Positions 22,547 to 30,873 of a stretch of 64,000 bases of DNA are shown piece by piece. A program made the translations under genes and the position numbers. Origin of the DNA: Mucisphaera sp965279675 (lineage in GTDB: Bacteria > Planctomycetota > Phycisphaerae > Phycisphaerales > Phycisphaeraceae); contig NZ_CBDIIJ010000002.1 of assembly GCF_965279675.1 (NCBI RefSeq), positions 1,736,001 through 1,800,000 on the forward strand, in the 5' to 3' direction. The notes below the pieces were generated by a model that had not been told where the DNA came from, made no database searches, and saw only the letters and a list, made by a program, of their open reading frames with translations. Every line of letters begins with the position of its first letter. Position 1 is the first letter of the stretch.

Positions 22547-23203
22547 ATGGCGTTATGGCTCTGGCTGGGCTTGGCTTATCTCTGCGGGTCGATTCCGTTT
22601 GGGTTGTTGATCGGGTGGTGGAAGGGGATAGATATCCGGGCGCATGGGAGCGGGAACATTGGGGCGACGAATGTGGGGCGTGTGCTGGGGCGTGGCTGGG
22701 GGTTGTTCTGCTTTGGGCTGGATCTGCTCAAAGGTTTGGGGCCGGTGCTGGCTTATGCGGTGTTGGAGGGGGGGCTGGTGGGTGAGGGGGTGTCGGGGTC
22801 GCTGGCGGGGTTGGGGGTGGCGGTGTGTGGGACGGCGGGGCATGTGCTGCCGGTGTGGCTGAAGTTCAAGGGGGGCAAGGGGGTGGCGACTGGGCTGGGG
22901 GTGATGCTGGGCTTGTGGCCGGTGGTGACGGGTCCGGCGGTGGTGGTGGGGTTGATCTGGTTGGGCGTGACGTGGTGGTGGGGGTATGTGAGCCTGGGGA
23001 GTGTGGTGGCGGCGGCGTTGCTGCCGGTGCTGGCATGTGTGAGTGCGGGGTTGCTGGGGGCGTCGGTGGATGAGGTGGTGGTGTTTGGGGCGGCGACGGG
23101 GCTATTGGCGGGGCTGGTGGTGGTGAAGCATCGGGCGAATCTGGCGCGGCTTCGGGCGGGGACGGAGTCGCGGGTGGGTTGGGGTCGGCGGGGGGCTCTC
23201 TGA
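22547..23203 (+). CDS. plsY: Glycerol-3-phosphate acyltransferase PlsY
   Basis: PlsY transfers acyl groups from acyl-phosphate to glycerol-3-phosphate, the first step of phospholipid synthesis. The three family motifs are visible: GSIPFG with SGNIGATNVGRVLG (about residues 12-46), the loop with GTAGHVLPVWLKFKGGKGVATGLG, and the C-terminal VVKHRANLARLRAGTE. About five membrane segments are present. ATG 22547 is preferred over an in-frame GTG at 22538 because GAGG lies at the correct spacing. Length 218 is normal. Confidence 0.95.
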   Translation: MALWLWLGLAYLCGSIPFGLLIGWWKGIDIRAHGSGNIGATNVGRVLGRGWGLFCFGLDLLKGLGPVLAYAVLEGGLVGEGVSGSLAGLGVAVCGTAGHVLPVWLKFKGGKGVATGLGVMLGLWPVVTGPAVVVGLIWLGVTWWWGYVSLGSVVAAALLPVLACVSAGLLGASVDEVVVFGAATGLLAGLVVVKHRANLARLRAGTESRVGWGRRGAL

Positions 23204-23276
23204 GGTTGTTGGTTTTCTTTAGGATGGGGCTGCGGCGGGTATGGATGTGAGCTGTTGAGCCAAGTGGAGTTTTGCG

Positions 23277-24911
23277 ATGTCTGATGTTGTGAAGCCGGTG
23301 GTTGTGATTGTTCGGGATGGTTGGGGTCGGAATCCGAATCCGGAGCATGATGCGTTTAATGCGGTGAAGCTGGCGGAGACCCCTAGGTGTGATGCGTTGT
23401 TGGAGCGGTATCCCTCGACGCTGATTCACACGAGTGGTGAGGATGTGGGGCTGCCTGAGGGGACGATGGGCAACAGCGAGGTGGGGCATCAGAACATCGG
23501 TGCGGGGCGGGTGGTGTATCAGGAGTCGGTGCGGATCACGAAGGCGATTCGGGATGGGTCGTTTTTTGAGAATGAGGTGCTGGTGGCGGCGGTGGAGCGG
23601 GCGAAGTCTTCGAATCGGTTTGTGCATGTGATGGGGATTGCTTCGGACGCGGGGGTGCATGGGTTGATGGATCACCTGTATGCGTGTCTGGAGCTGTGCG
23701 AGCGGCTGGGGCATGAGCGGGTGGCGCTGCATCTGTTTACGGATGGTCGGGATACCGGTCCGTTTACGGGCAAGGACTTTGTGGCTCAGATTGAGGCGAA
23801 GTGTCGTGAGTTGGGTGTGGGGCAGGTGGCGTCGATCTGCGGGCGGTATTACGCGATGGATCGGGACAATCGGTGGGAGCGGGTGGAGAAGGCGTATAGC
23901 TGTCTGACGGGGATTCGGGGTCGGAAGCATGAGCTGCCGGTGGCGGCTTCGGCGGCGGAGGCGATTCAGGGGTATTACGACGCGCCGACGAACGACTCGC
24001 AGCAGGGGGATGAGTTTATTGTGCCGACGATGATCGGGGCGTCGATTGATGAGGCGCTCGGGACGCGGATTTCGGCGGGTGATTCGGTGCTTTTTTACAA
24101 CTACCGGGGTGATCGACCGCGGGAGTTGGTGAAGTCGTTTGTGATGACGGATGACGAGTGGGCGGCGGTGCCGGCGTCGCCTGATAGTGGGGAGCGGGGG
24201 TTTAATCGGGTGCGTCGGTTGGGGGTGGAGATGGTCACGATGACGGCGTACGAGCAGGGGTTGTCGGTGAAGGTGGCGTTTCCGAAGCCGCCAAAGATGG
24301 AGGATGTGGCGGGGGCTTATTTAGCGCGGATCGGGAAGACGCAGTTTCGTTGTGCGGAGACGGAGAAGTTTCCGCATGTGACGTTCTTTGCGAATGACTA
24401 TCGGGAGGAGCCGTTCCCGGGTGAGGGCCGTGAGATGGCGCAGTCGCCTCAGGTGGCGACGTATGACCTGCAGCCGGAGATGAGTGCGGAGACGATTACG
24501 GAGATTGTGCTGAAGCGGGTGGCGGCGGCGGACTGCGAGGATTTCTTCCTAGTGAACTTTGCGAATGGCGACATGGTGGGGCACACGGGGAAGCTGGACG
24601 CGGCGATCAAGGCGGTGGAGACGGTGGATGGGTGTGTGGGGCGGATCGTGGAGGCTGTTTTGGCGAGGGGTGGGAAGCTGATTGTGACGGCGGACCATGG
24701 GAACGCGGAGCAGATGTTCGACCCTGAGACGGGTAGTGCGCATACGGCGCACACGCTTTACGACGTGGAGTGCATTGTGGTGGACCCGTCGCTGGATGCG
24801 GGCACGAAGCTGCGTGAGGGCGGGCGGCTAGCGGATGTGGTGCCGACAGCGTTTGGGTTGATGGGGGTTGAGAAGCCGGCGGCGATGACGGGGGAGAGTT
24901 TGGTGGGCTAG
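23277..24911 (+). CDS. gpmI: 2,3-bisphosphoglycerate-independent phosphoglycerate mutase
   Basis: This glycolytic enzyme interconverts 3- and 2-phosphoglycerate through a phosphoserine intermediate, using two metal ions. Asp14 (VRDGWG) and the nucleophile Ser67 (GTMGNSEVGHQNIGAGR) are in place, as is the late metal site TADHGNAEQM. The first motif usually reads L-D-G-W-G and here has Arg before the Asp. Length 544 is slightly above the usual 510-515. It converges with rsmD, leaving only 12 bases between stops. Confidence 0.96.
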   Translation: MSDVVKPVVVIVRDGWGRNPNPEHDAFNAVKLAETPRCDALLERYPSTLIHTSGEDVGLPEGTMGNSEVGHQNIGAGRVVYQESVRITKAIRDGSFFENEVLVAAVERAKSSNRFVHVMGIASDAGVHGLMDHLYACLELCERLGHERVALHLFTDGRDTGPFTGKDFVAQIEAKCRELGVGQVASICGRYYAMDRDNRWERVEKAYSCLTGIRGRKHELPVAASAAEAIQGYYDAPTNDSQQGDEFIVPTMIGASIDEALGTRISAGDSVLFYNYRGDRPRELVKSFVMTDDEWAAVPASPDSGERGFNRVRRLGVEMVTMTAYEQGLSVKVAFPKPPKMEDVAGAYLARIGKTQFRCAETEKFPHVTFFANDYREEPFPGEGREMAQSPQVATYDLQPEMSAETITEIVLKRVAAADCEDFFLVNFANGDMVGHTGKLDAAIKAVETVDGCVGRIVEAVLARGGKLIVTADHGNAEQMFDPETGSAHTAHTLYDVECIVVDPSLDAGTKLREGGRLADVVPTAFGLMGVEKPAAMTGESLVG

Positions 24912-24923
24912 CAATTGCGAAGG

Positions 24924-25547
24924 TTATTCCAACCCTGTTTCATCATCTTCCTCCAAGGGGGCTTGGTAGAAGTTGAGGGTCATGCCGCCGTATTTGTGGG
25001 GGACGGGGCCGTCGAGGTTGGGGCGTTCGGCGGGGGTGGGGGCGTCGGAGGGGGTTCGGAGGTTGATGATGGCGCCGGGTTCGAGTTTGGGGGCGATGTG
25101 GTCGAGGAGTTGGTGGATACGGTCGACGGTGGGCGGGTCGTGGAGCATTTTGTAGGGGGGGTCGAGGAAGGCGATGGCCAGGGGTTCGGGGGGGAGCTGG
25201 TCGAGCCAGAGGGGGAGGAGGGCGCTGCCATGGATGACGGTGGCGCGGTCGGTGAGGCCGAGGGTTTGGAGGTTCTGTTTGAGGATGGCCTGGATGCGTC
25301 GGTCGGCTTCGACGAAGGTGCAGTGGGAGGCCCCGCGGGAGAGGGCTTCGATGCCGATGGAGCCGGTGCCGGCGAAGAGGTCGAGGACGGGTCCGAAGGG
25401 CTCTTCGGTGGTTTCGCCGAGGACGCCGAGGGAGTAGAGGCGTGAGAAGAGGGCCTGCTTGACGCGGTCGGTGATGGGGCGGGTGGTCTCGGCGTCGGGT
25501 GGTCCGAGGAGGCGGCGGTGGCGATGGGTTCCGGCGATGACGCGCAT
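24924..25547 (-). CDS. rsmD: 16S rRNA (guanine(966)-N(2))-methyltransferase
   Basis: RsmD methylates G966 of 16S rRNA. From ATG 25547 the protein has 207 residues. It shows the family N-terminus MRVIAG, the RPITDRVKQALFS stretch, the SAM-binding DLFAGTGSIGIEAL (about residues 56-69) and the catalytic DPPY at 129-132. The frame extends to 25622, but those 25 codons run into the start of the divergent gene and look non-coding. The C-terminal tail after GGMTLNFYQAP is acidic. Confidence 0.93.
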   Translation of the reverse strand: MRVIAGTHRHRRLLGPPDAETTRPITDRVKQALFSRLYSLGVLGETTEEPFGPVLDLFAGTGSIGIEALSRGASHCTFVEADRRIQAILKQNLQTLGLTDRATVIHGSALLPLWLDQLPPEPLAIAFLDPPYKMLHDPPTVDRIHQLLDHIAPKLEPGAIINLRTPSDAPTPAERPNLDGPVPHKYGGMTLNFYQAPLEEDDETGLE

Positions 25548-25609
25548 GTGGTGATCGTATCGTTTTGAGCGGTTCGACAAGGGATGCTGGGGCTGGTTAT
25601 GTTGCGGGC

Positions 25610-26590
25610 GTGAAGCAAGCAACTCCCCTGTTAGCGGCGGCTGGTTCGGTCACGGTGGTTTCTGACGCGGTGTCTCGGAAGGCCGAGAAGCCGAAGAAGG
25701 GGGAGCGGAAGGCTTCTGAGAAGAAGAAGGGCCGGGGTGGCAAGAAGGGTAAGGGCAGCGGTGCGACGATCGCTGAGCAGGCGGACAAGTACGCGCTGTA
25801 TCAGAAGGCGGTTCAGGAGCCGGAGCACGAGGTTGAGTTTTTTGAGCTGGCTTATCGGGAGGCGAACGGGCATCGGGAGCCGGTGGTGCTCCGGGAGGAT
25901 TTCTGCGGGACGTTTGCGGTGTGTTGTGCGTGGGCGGCGTCGAAACTCGGTCGGCGGGCGCTGGGGGTAGATCTGGATCCGGAGCCGTTGGCGTGGGGGG
26001 CGGCGAACAACCTGAAGCCGTTGACGGACGAGCAGAAGAAGCGGGTTCGGATTCTCGAAGCGGATGTGCGGAAGGTGTGCTCGCCTAAGGCGGATGTGTT
26101 GGCGGCGCAGAACTTCTCGTTCTTTTTGTTCATGGAGCGGCGGGAGTTGCTGGGGTATTTCAAGGCGGCACGACGGAACCTGGCTCCGGGCGGGGTGATG
26201 GTGATGGACATGATGGGCGGGCCGGATTGTTTTCTGGAGGACCACAACGAGACGCGGAAGTGTGACGGGTTTTCGTATACGTGGCGGACGGAGAAGGTGA
26301 ACCCGATCACGCAGATCAGCGAGCACAGCATCGGTTTCAAGTTCAAGGACGGGAGCCGGATGCGTGAGGCGTTTAGGTATCGGTGGCGGATGTACAGCAT
26401 TCCGGAGATCAGGGATCTGCTGATGGAGGCGGGGTTTGCTCGGGTGGATGTTTACTGGGAGGGGGCGACGGAGGATGGGGATGGAGACGGGAACTGGCGG
26501 ATCACGACGGAGGCGGAGATGGATCCTTCGTGGTTGTGTTACGTGGTTGCGCGTCGGGATCGCGAGGCGGTTAGCGGAGGTTCGGTCTGA
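25610..26590 (+). CDS. Class I SAM-dependent methyltransferase with a Lys-rich N-terminus
   Basis: The core (from about residue 85) contains LREDFCGTFAVCCAWAA as the SAM-binding loop, GVDLDPEPLAWG after it, then a D-V-R-K acidic site and LAPGGVMVMDMMGG, all features of class I methyltransferases. Residues 20-55 are almost entirely Lys, Gly and Ser (KAEKPKKGERKASEKKKGRGGKKGKGS has the flavour of a nucleic-acid-binding tail). The start is uncertain: no in-frame ATG exists near the 5' end, and I use GTG 25610, with TTG 25565 as the alternative. The stop overlaps the hisS start as TGATG, so the two are coupled. The substrate is unknown. Confidence 0.8.
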   Translation: MKQATPLLAAAGSVTVVSDAVSRKAEKPKKGERKASEKKKGRGGKKGKGSGATIAEQADKYALYQKAVQEPEHEVEFFELAYREANGHREPVVLREDFCGTFAVCCAWAASKLGRRALGVDLDPEPLAWGAANNLKPLTDEQKKRVRILEADVRKVCSPKADVLAAQNFSFFLFMERRELLGYFKAARRNLAPGGVMVMDMMGGPDCFLEDHNETRKCDGFSYTWRTEKVNPITQISEHSIGFKFKDGSRMREAFRYRWRMYSIPEIRDLLMEAGFARVDVYWEGATEDGDGDGNWRITTEAEMDPSWLCYVVARRDREAVSGGSV

Positions 26591-27879
26591 TGAAGTTGCA
26601 GGGCCCGCGAGGTACGCGAGATTTTTACCCGGACGCGATGGCGTGGCGTCGTCGGCTGGAGGATGCGTGGCGGGCGGTTTCGATTCGGCATGGATTTGAG
26701 GAGGTGGACGGGCCGATCTTTGAGACGCAGGAGCTTTACAAGATCAAGTCGGGGGATGGGATTCTGAGTGAGATTTTTCATGTGAAGCACCCGCAGGGAG
26801 ACGCGGAGTTTGCGCTTCGTCCGGAGTTCACGCCGACGCTGGCGCGGATGGTGGCGGCGCGGGCGAACGGTTTGCCGAAGCCGATCAAGTGGTTTGCGAC
26901 GCCTAATTTCTGTCGGGCGGAGCGTCCGCAGCGGGGGCGGCTGCGGGAGTTTCTGCAGTGGAATGCGGACATTCTGGGGGCTGAGGGTGCGGTGGCGGAT
27001 GCGGAGTGCATTCTGGTGGCGGTGGATCTGCTGCGGGAACTGGGGCTGACGTCGCAGCACATCGTCGTGCGGATCAGTCACCGGGAGGTGGTGCGTCAGG
27101 TGCTGCTACGGTTGGGTGTGCCTGAGGGGAAGATGGTTTCGGCGTTTGAGTTGTTGGATCGTCGAGAGAAGCTGGAGCATGGTGATTTTGTGGCTCAGGC
27201 GGGGGCGTTGGGCTTGGATGAGATCCGGGTGGATCGGTTTCTCCAGATGAGTCGGCGGCGGTATCCGGTGGGTGAGATAGAGCACCTGGCGCGGTCGGTG
27301 GGGATGGAGAGCGGGTTTGAGAAGCTGCGTGAGCTGGAGGAGCAGCTGATTGCTTTTGGGCTGGCGGACTGGTGCGCTTATGACCTTGGGATCGTGCGGG
27401 GGTTGGCTTACTACACGGGTACGGTGTTTGAGTTGCACGAGGCATCGGGAATGGAGCGAGCGGTGGCGGGTGGGGGTCGGTATGACAAGCTGATTGAGCT
27501 GTTCGGCGGGCCGTCGATGCCGGCGGTGGGTTTCGGGATGGGGGATGTGGTGCTGACGAATGTGTTGCAGGACAAGGGGTTGATTCCGGAGGAGGTGACG
27601 CCTCGGCCGGACGTGTTTGTGCTGGGCGGCGAGGGGGTGTCGACGGCGCGGGTGCGTGAGGTGGTGGCGGGGCTGCGGTTGGAGGGGGTGCACGCGCGGT
27701 TCAGCTACAAGTCGACGACGAACGTGGGCAAGCTGATGAAGGATGCGAATCAGTCACGGGCGCGGTATGCGTTGATCCTGAGCGGGTCGGGTGGGGAACT
27801 GAAGGATCTGGACAGCGGGGATCAGGAGAGCGTAGAGATCGCTGGGCTGGCGGAGCGGATGCTGGCCGAGAGCGAGTGA
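26590..27879 (+). CDS. hisS: Histidine--tRNA ligase
   Basis: HisRS charges tRNA-His. Class II landmarks are present: GPRGTRDFYP at the N-terminus, motif 2 in RPEFTPTLARM, then the histidine-binding GLAYYTGTVFEL and GGGRYDKL, and a C-terminal anticodon-binding domain with VFVLGGEG...RVREVVAGLR. Length 429 is standard. ATG 26590 overlaps the stop of the upstream methyltransferase. It converges with rpiB 16 bases after its stop. Confidence 0.96.
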   Translation: MKLQGPRGTRDFYPDAMAWRRRLEDAWRAVSIRHGFEEVDGPIFETQELYKIKSGDGILSEIFHVKHPQGDAEFALRPEFTPTLARMVAARANGLPKPIKWFATPNFCRAERPQRGRLREFLQWNADILGAEGAVADAECILVAVDLLRELGLTSQHIVVRISHREVVRQVLLRLGVPEGKMVSAFELLDRREKLEHGDFVAQAGALGLDEIRVDRFLQMSRRRYPVGEIEHLARSVGMESGFEKLRELEEQLIAFGLADWCAYDLGIVRGLAYYTGTVFELHEASGMERAVAGGGRYDKLIELFGGPSMPAVGFGMGDVVLTNVLQDKGLIPEEVTPRPDVFVLGGEGVSTARVREVVAGLRLEGVHARFSYKSTTNVGKLMKDANQSRARYALILSGSGGELKDLDSGDQESVEIAGLAERMLAESE

Positions 27880-27895
27880 GACTCTTAGCCGGTGC

Positions 27896-28345
27896 TTAGT
27901 TGGCAGCTTCGATGGCGAGGACTTTTTCGAGTCTTCGCTGGTGTCTTTCTTCGCCGGTGAACTTGGCGTTGGCGAAGGCGGCGGCGATTTCGCGGGCGGG
28001 TTCGACGCCGATGATGCGTGCTCCGAGGCAGAGGACGTTGAGGTCGTCGTGTTCGACGCCCTGGTGTGCGGAGTAGATGTCGTGACAGACGGCGGCGCGG
28101 ACGCCTTTCATCTTGGAGGCGGCGATGGAGGCTCCGACGCCTGAGCCGCAGACGAGGACGCCACGGTCGGCCTGTTTGTGCTGGATGGCGTTGCCGACGT
28201 AGCGGGCGAAGTCGGGGTAGTCGTCGTGGGGGTCGTGCTCGTGGGCGCCGAGGTCGAGGACTTCGTGGCCGAGGTCGGTGAGGACCTTGGCGATGTCGGC
28301 TTTGAGGGGGAGTCCGGCGTGGTCGGCGGCGATGGCGATTTTCAT
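27896..28345 (-). CDS. rpiB: Ribose-5-phosphate isomerase B
   Basis: RpiB interconverts ribose-5-phosphate and ribulose-5-phosphate. The family start MKIAIAADHAG gives Asp8 and His9, and the catalytic Cys66 lies in VLVCGSGVGASIAA. The NVLCLGARIIG strand and the closing ERHQRRLEKV helix are as expected. Length 149 is typical. Confidence 0.95.
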   Translation of the reverse strand: MKIAIAADHAGLPLKADIAKVLTDLGHEVLDLGAHEHDPHDDYPDFARYVGNAIQHKQADRGVLVCGSGVGASIAASKMKGVRAAVCHDIYSAHQGVEHDDLNVLCLGARIIGVEPAREIAAAFANAKFTGEERHQRRLEKVLAIEAAN

Positions 28346-28414
28346 GGTCGGGCTCGTCGGGAGGAGGGGGTCAGGCGGGGAGTTTACCCGGATGGATGCG
28401 GGGTGTGCCTTGCG

Positions 28415-28810
28415 TTAGTTGGTGTCGACGATCTGCTGGGCCGCGGCCTGGAGGCGTTCGGCGGCGAGGGGGGTGCCGATGTCGTTCTTGCCGAAGCCGG
28501 GGGCGGCGCCTTGTTTGATGGCTTCTTCCTGGGCGTCTTCGAAGTTGGATATGAGGAGGCAGGGGCCGGCTTCGGGGCGTTTGGCGATGGCGGCGATGAG
28601 GTCGATGCCTGAGCCGGCGGCGAAGTGGCCGTCGAGGACGCGGTTGACGAGGAGGATGGTTTGGGGGCTGAGGCGGGGTGTGAGTTCGTCGTCGGTGTTG
28701 ACTGTGGTGATGGTGGCGTCGGGGAGGGCGGCCTGGGCCTGGCGTTGGAGGGAGCCGGAATCGAAGCCGCAGTGGCCGACTAGGAGGACGGTGGGTGTGG
28801 GGGTGGTCAT
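28415..28810 (-). CDS. Hypothetical protein, receiver-like fold
   Basis: A 131-residue soluble protein. It begins with a Rossmann-type strand and loop (TVLLVGHCGFDSG), alternates helices and strands (TILLVNRVLDG, GPCLLISNF) and ends in a helix. This spacing resembles a CheY-like receiver domain, but the phospho-acceptor Asp and the usual acidic pair are not obvious, so any phosphotransfer role is doubtful. The 69-base gap to rpiB suggests co-transcription. I cannot assign a function. Confidence 0.7.
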   Translation of the reverse strand: MTTPTPTVLLVGHCGFDSGSLQRQAQAALPDATITTVNTDDELTPRLSPQTILLVNRVLDGHFAAGSGIDLIAAIAKRPEAGPCLLISNFEDAQEEAIKQGAAPGFGKNDIGTPLAAERLQAAAQQIVDTN

Positions 28811-28869
28811 GGTGCGGGGTGTCCTGAGGGATTATTTCCGTGTCATAACGTTAGCTTATTCATGATGTT

Positions 28870-29015
28870 ATATCGTTGGTGAGATTTTTGTGCTCGCTGG
28901 GAAATAGGTTGCGGGCCAGGACCGTTTTATCTTTGAGACGGCGATTTTGCTGGCTCTGACAAGTTTGTCCCTTCTCCTATGTGCCCGTGGTCGTTCTTGC
29001 GTCACGGGCATTTTT
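28870..29015 (+). ncRNA. Candidate small RNA ending in an orphan terminator
   Basis: No plus-strand gene ends before the terminator at 28982-29015; both flanking genes are on the minus strand. The preceding bases form a hairpin with GCCAG...CTGGC enclosing CCGTTT...AGACGG around 28915-28965. A TTATAT box near 28866-28871 could serve as -10. The 5' end is a guess. Confidence 0.4.
28982..29015 (+). terminator. Orphan intrinsic terminator
   Basis: TGCCCGTG (28982-28989) pairs with CACGGGCA (29003-29010) and is followed by five T on the plus strand only. Confidence 0.75.
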
Positions 29016-29040
29016 ATGCGCGGGCTTTTCTGTGGTTGGT

Positions 29041-29658
29041 TCAGGGGTGGAGCCAGGTGGCGGTGTGTTCGTGGGTTTGGGGCTCGAAGCGGTAGCTGGC
29101 GCGGACGTGGCCTTTGGCGGCGAGGTGGAGGATGTCGAGGCTGGTGGCGGTGAGGCAGATGGCGGCGAAGTTGGTGCGGCCTGGCTGGGCCTGGCCTTCG
29201 GTGGGGATGGTGTCGCGGAGGTCTTCGGGGAGGTTGGGGCTGGGGGCGTCGGCGAAGTTGGAGGGGGGGTGGGGGGCGAGGTAGCAGCGTTTGCTGGAGA
29301 GGCTGGAGGCGGCCCACTGCTCGTCGGCGAGGGTGTCGTCGGTGTGGAGGGTGGCGCGGCCGGCGAGGCGGAGCTGGATGCGTTCGGCGGGGTCGTAGGC
29401 GAGCCAGCAGGCATTGGGATTGTGTCGGATGTGTTGGGTTTTGGGGGAGCGGGTGTCGGTGTGGTGGATGAGTCGGAGGGGCTGGGTTTCGACGCGGCGC
29501 AGGACGACGGTGCGGGCGTGGGGTTGGTTTGCGCTATCGACGGTGGCGATGGTGCCGAGGTGGAAGGGGTGTTTGGCGGTGGTGGTAGCGTGTCTGAGGC
29601 GCTGGATCGCGTCTTCGAGGAGGGCGTCGAGGTTGTGGAGGTCGGGTCTTTCGGGCAT
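29041..29658 (-). CDS. Pyridoxamine 5'-phosphate oxidase-like FMN-binding protein
   Basis: A 205-residue protein with the split-barrel flavin-binding pattern: an early FHLGTIATVDSANQPHARTVVLR strand pair, then LRLIHHTDTRSPK, which matches the FMN phosphate-binding loop, NPNACWLAYDPAERIQLRLAG, and a late W-A-x-x-S-x-x-K/R-x-x-Y segment (WAASSLSSKRCYL). This layout is that of the Alr4036-type pyridoxamine oxidase relatives, whose substrates are unknown, rather than PdxH itself. Start ATG 29658. Confidence 0.85.
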   Translation of the reverse strand: MPERPDLHNLDALLEDAIQRLRHATTTAKHPFHLGTIATVDSANQPHARTVVLRRVETQPLRLIHHTDTRSPKTQHIRHNPNACWLAYDPAERIQLRLAGRATLHTDDTLADEQWAASSLSSKRCYLAPHPPSNFADAPSPNLPEDLRDTIPTEGQAQPGRTNFAAICLTATSLDILHLAAKGHVRASYRFEPQTHEHTATWLHP

Positions 29659-29667
29659 GCCGAAAGG

Positions 29668-30219
29668 TTAGCTGCTGGCGGGGGGCTCGGTGTGGTGGGC
29701 TTCGCTGGTGGTGGCGGCGAGGGCCTGGCGGGCTTTGCGTGCGGCGATGAAGCTGCGGATGCCGACGATCATGAGGAGGAGGCAGGGGACGCCCATGCTG
29801 AGCTGAACGATGATGGCTTTGGGTCGTTCGGCGTCGCCGGCGAGGAGGTCGGGGAGTTTGGGGAGGCCCATGCCGAGTCCGCCGAGGGTGCCGAGGAGGG
29901 CGAAGAGCATGGCGGCGTGCATGGCGTGCTTTCGCCAGGGCTCGTTCATGCCGGCGAGTCCGGCGAGGAGGATGGGGGCACCGATGAAGGCGGGGATGAG
30001 GGCCGTGATGCTGGGTCCGGAGGATTCGGTTTCGGTGGTGGCGTCGGCTGGGGCCAGTTCGGCGGCTTCGGCGGGGATTTCTGTTTGGGGGATGGTGGCG
30101 TCGGGGGTTTGTTCGGCGGTGGGGGTGGTCGGTTGGGACTGGTAGCCGCCTGCGGTGGCGTAGGCGACGACGCCGATGACGATGAGGATGACGCCGATGA
30201 GTATGGTGAACTGGGGCAT
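29668..30219 (-). CDS. Hypothetical membrane protein, 183 residues
   Basis: Four hydrophobic segments can be seen: residues 5-25, about 70-88, 100-120 and 140-160. Between the first and second is a Thr/Pro/Glu/Ala-rich linker of some 40 residues. The tail after the last helix is polar (ARKARQALAATTSEAHH). No family is recognised. It is nine bases upstream of the PNPOx-like gene start and probably co-transcribed with it. Confidence 0.75.
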   Translation of the reverse strand: MPQFTILIGVILIVIGVVAYATAGGYQSQPTTPTAEQTPDATIPQTEIPAEAAELAPADATTETESSGPSITALIPAFIGAPILLAGLAGMNEPWRKHAMHAAMLFALLGTLGGLGMGLPKLPDLLAGDAERPKAIIVQLSMGVPCLLLMIVGIRSFIAARKARQALAATTSEAHHTEPPASS

Positions 30220-30303
30220 GTTCGCGGTCTCTCGTTTGTTGATGTTGGGTTTCGTTTGCAGGGTAGCGGGGTCGGGGTCTGGTGGCTGTTGTGGTGGGGT
30301 GGT

Positions 30304-30765
30304 TTATGGCGTCTTTGGAGAGAGGATGGGGATTTTTTCCAACTCGGCGATGTAGTGAGCGGGGAGTTTGTGGAAGCGGGCGCCGCGGAGGATGCCGTCG
30401 AGGTATTGGCGGGAGGGGGGTGTGGGGCCGTTGGGGTCGGGCTCGGCGATGTAGGTGAGGACGCGTAGGGTGGGGCCGGATTCGATCTCGATGGGGCGTT
30501 CTTCTCGGCGATAGCTGCCTTCGGCGATGTCTTCGTAGATGTCGAGGGTGTCGATGTGGTCCTGGGTGAGTTGGTAGAGGACGCCATGGACGTGGTGGTT
30601 TGGGTGGGGTTCGATGGAGGCAACCCCGCCGGCCCAGCTCTCGCAGGCTCTGGGGAAGCAGAGGCGGTGGTTGGCGAGTCGGGCGCGGGCGTGGACCTGG
30701 AATCCTGGGCAGCGGTCGTCCATCTGCTGGGGGTCGAGGTTAGAGCCGTAGGCGAAGTAGAGCAT
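30304..30765 (-). CDS. Gamma-glutamylcyclotransferase family protein
   Basis: The family hallmark FAYGSNLDP is at residues 4-12. The rest of the BtrG/GGCT-like core follows (GGVASIEPHPNHHVHGVLYQLT) with the probable general acid in the YEDIAEGSYRRE segment (Glu82) and YLDGILRGARFHKLP near the end. Members cleave gamma-glutamyl amines or peptides to 5-oxoproline; the substrate here is unknown. Length 153 is typical. It leads the leftward run of three genes to 29041. Confidence 0.9.
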   Translation of the reverse strand: MLYFAYGSNLDPQQMDDRCPGFQVHARARLANHRLCFPRACESWAGGVASIEPHPNHHVHGVLYQLTQDHIDTLDIYEDIAEGSYRREERPIEIESGPTLRVLTYIAEPDPNGPTPPSRQYLDGILRGARFHKLPAHYIAELEKIPILSPKTP

Positions 30766-30873
30766 GGCTTGTTGGTGGTCAGGGGCGGTTCGCGGGAATG
30801 GGAAGGGGGTTTGGGGGGTTGTGTGTTAAGCTTTGGTGAGGGGTTTTGTGGGTCTCAGGCTGGTGGGCATGAT

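Noticed and set aside
28981..30468. 495-codon plus-strand frame rich in Gly, Glu and Val
   Set aside because: It covers two minus-strand genes with family or membrane signatures. Its Gly/Glu/Val composition is the shadow expected opposite GC-rich coding DNA.
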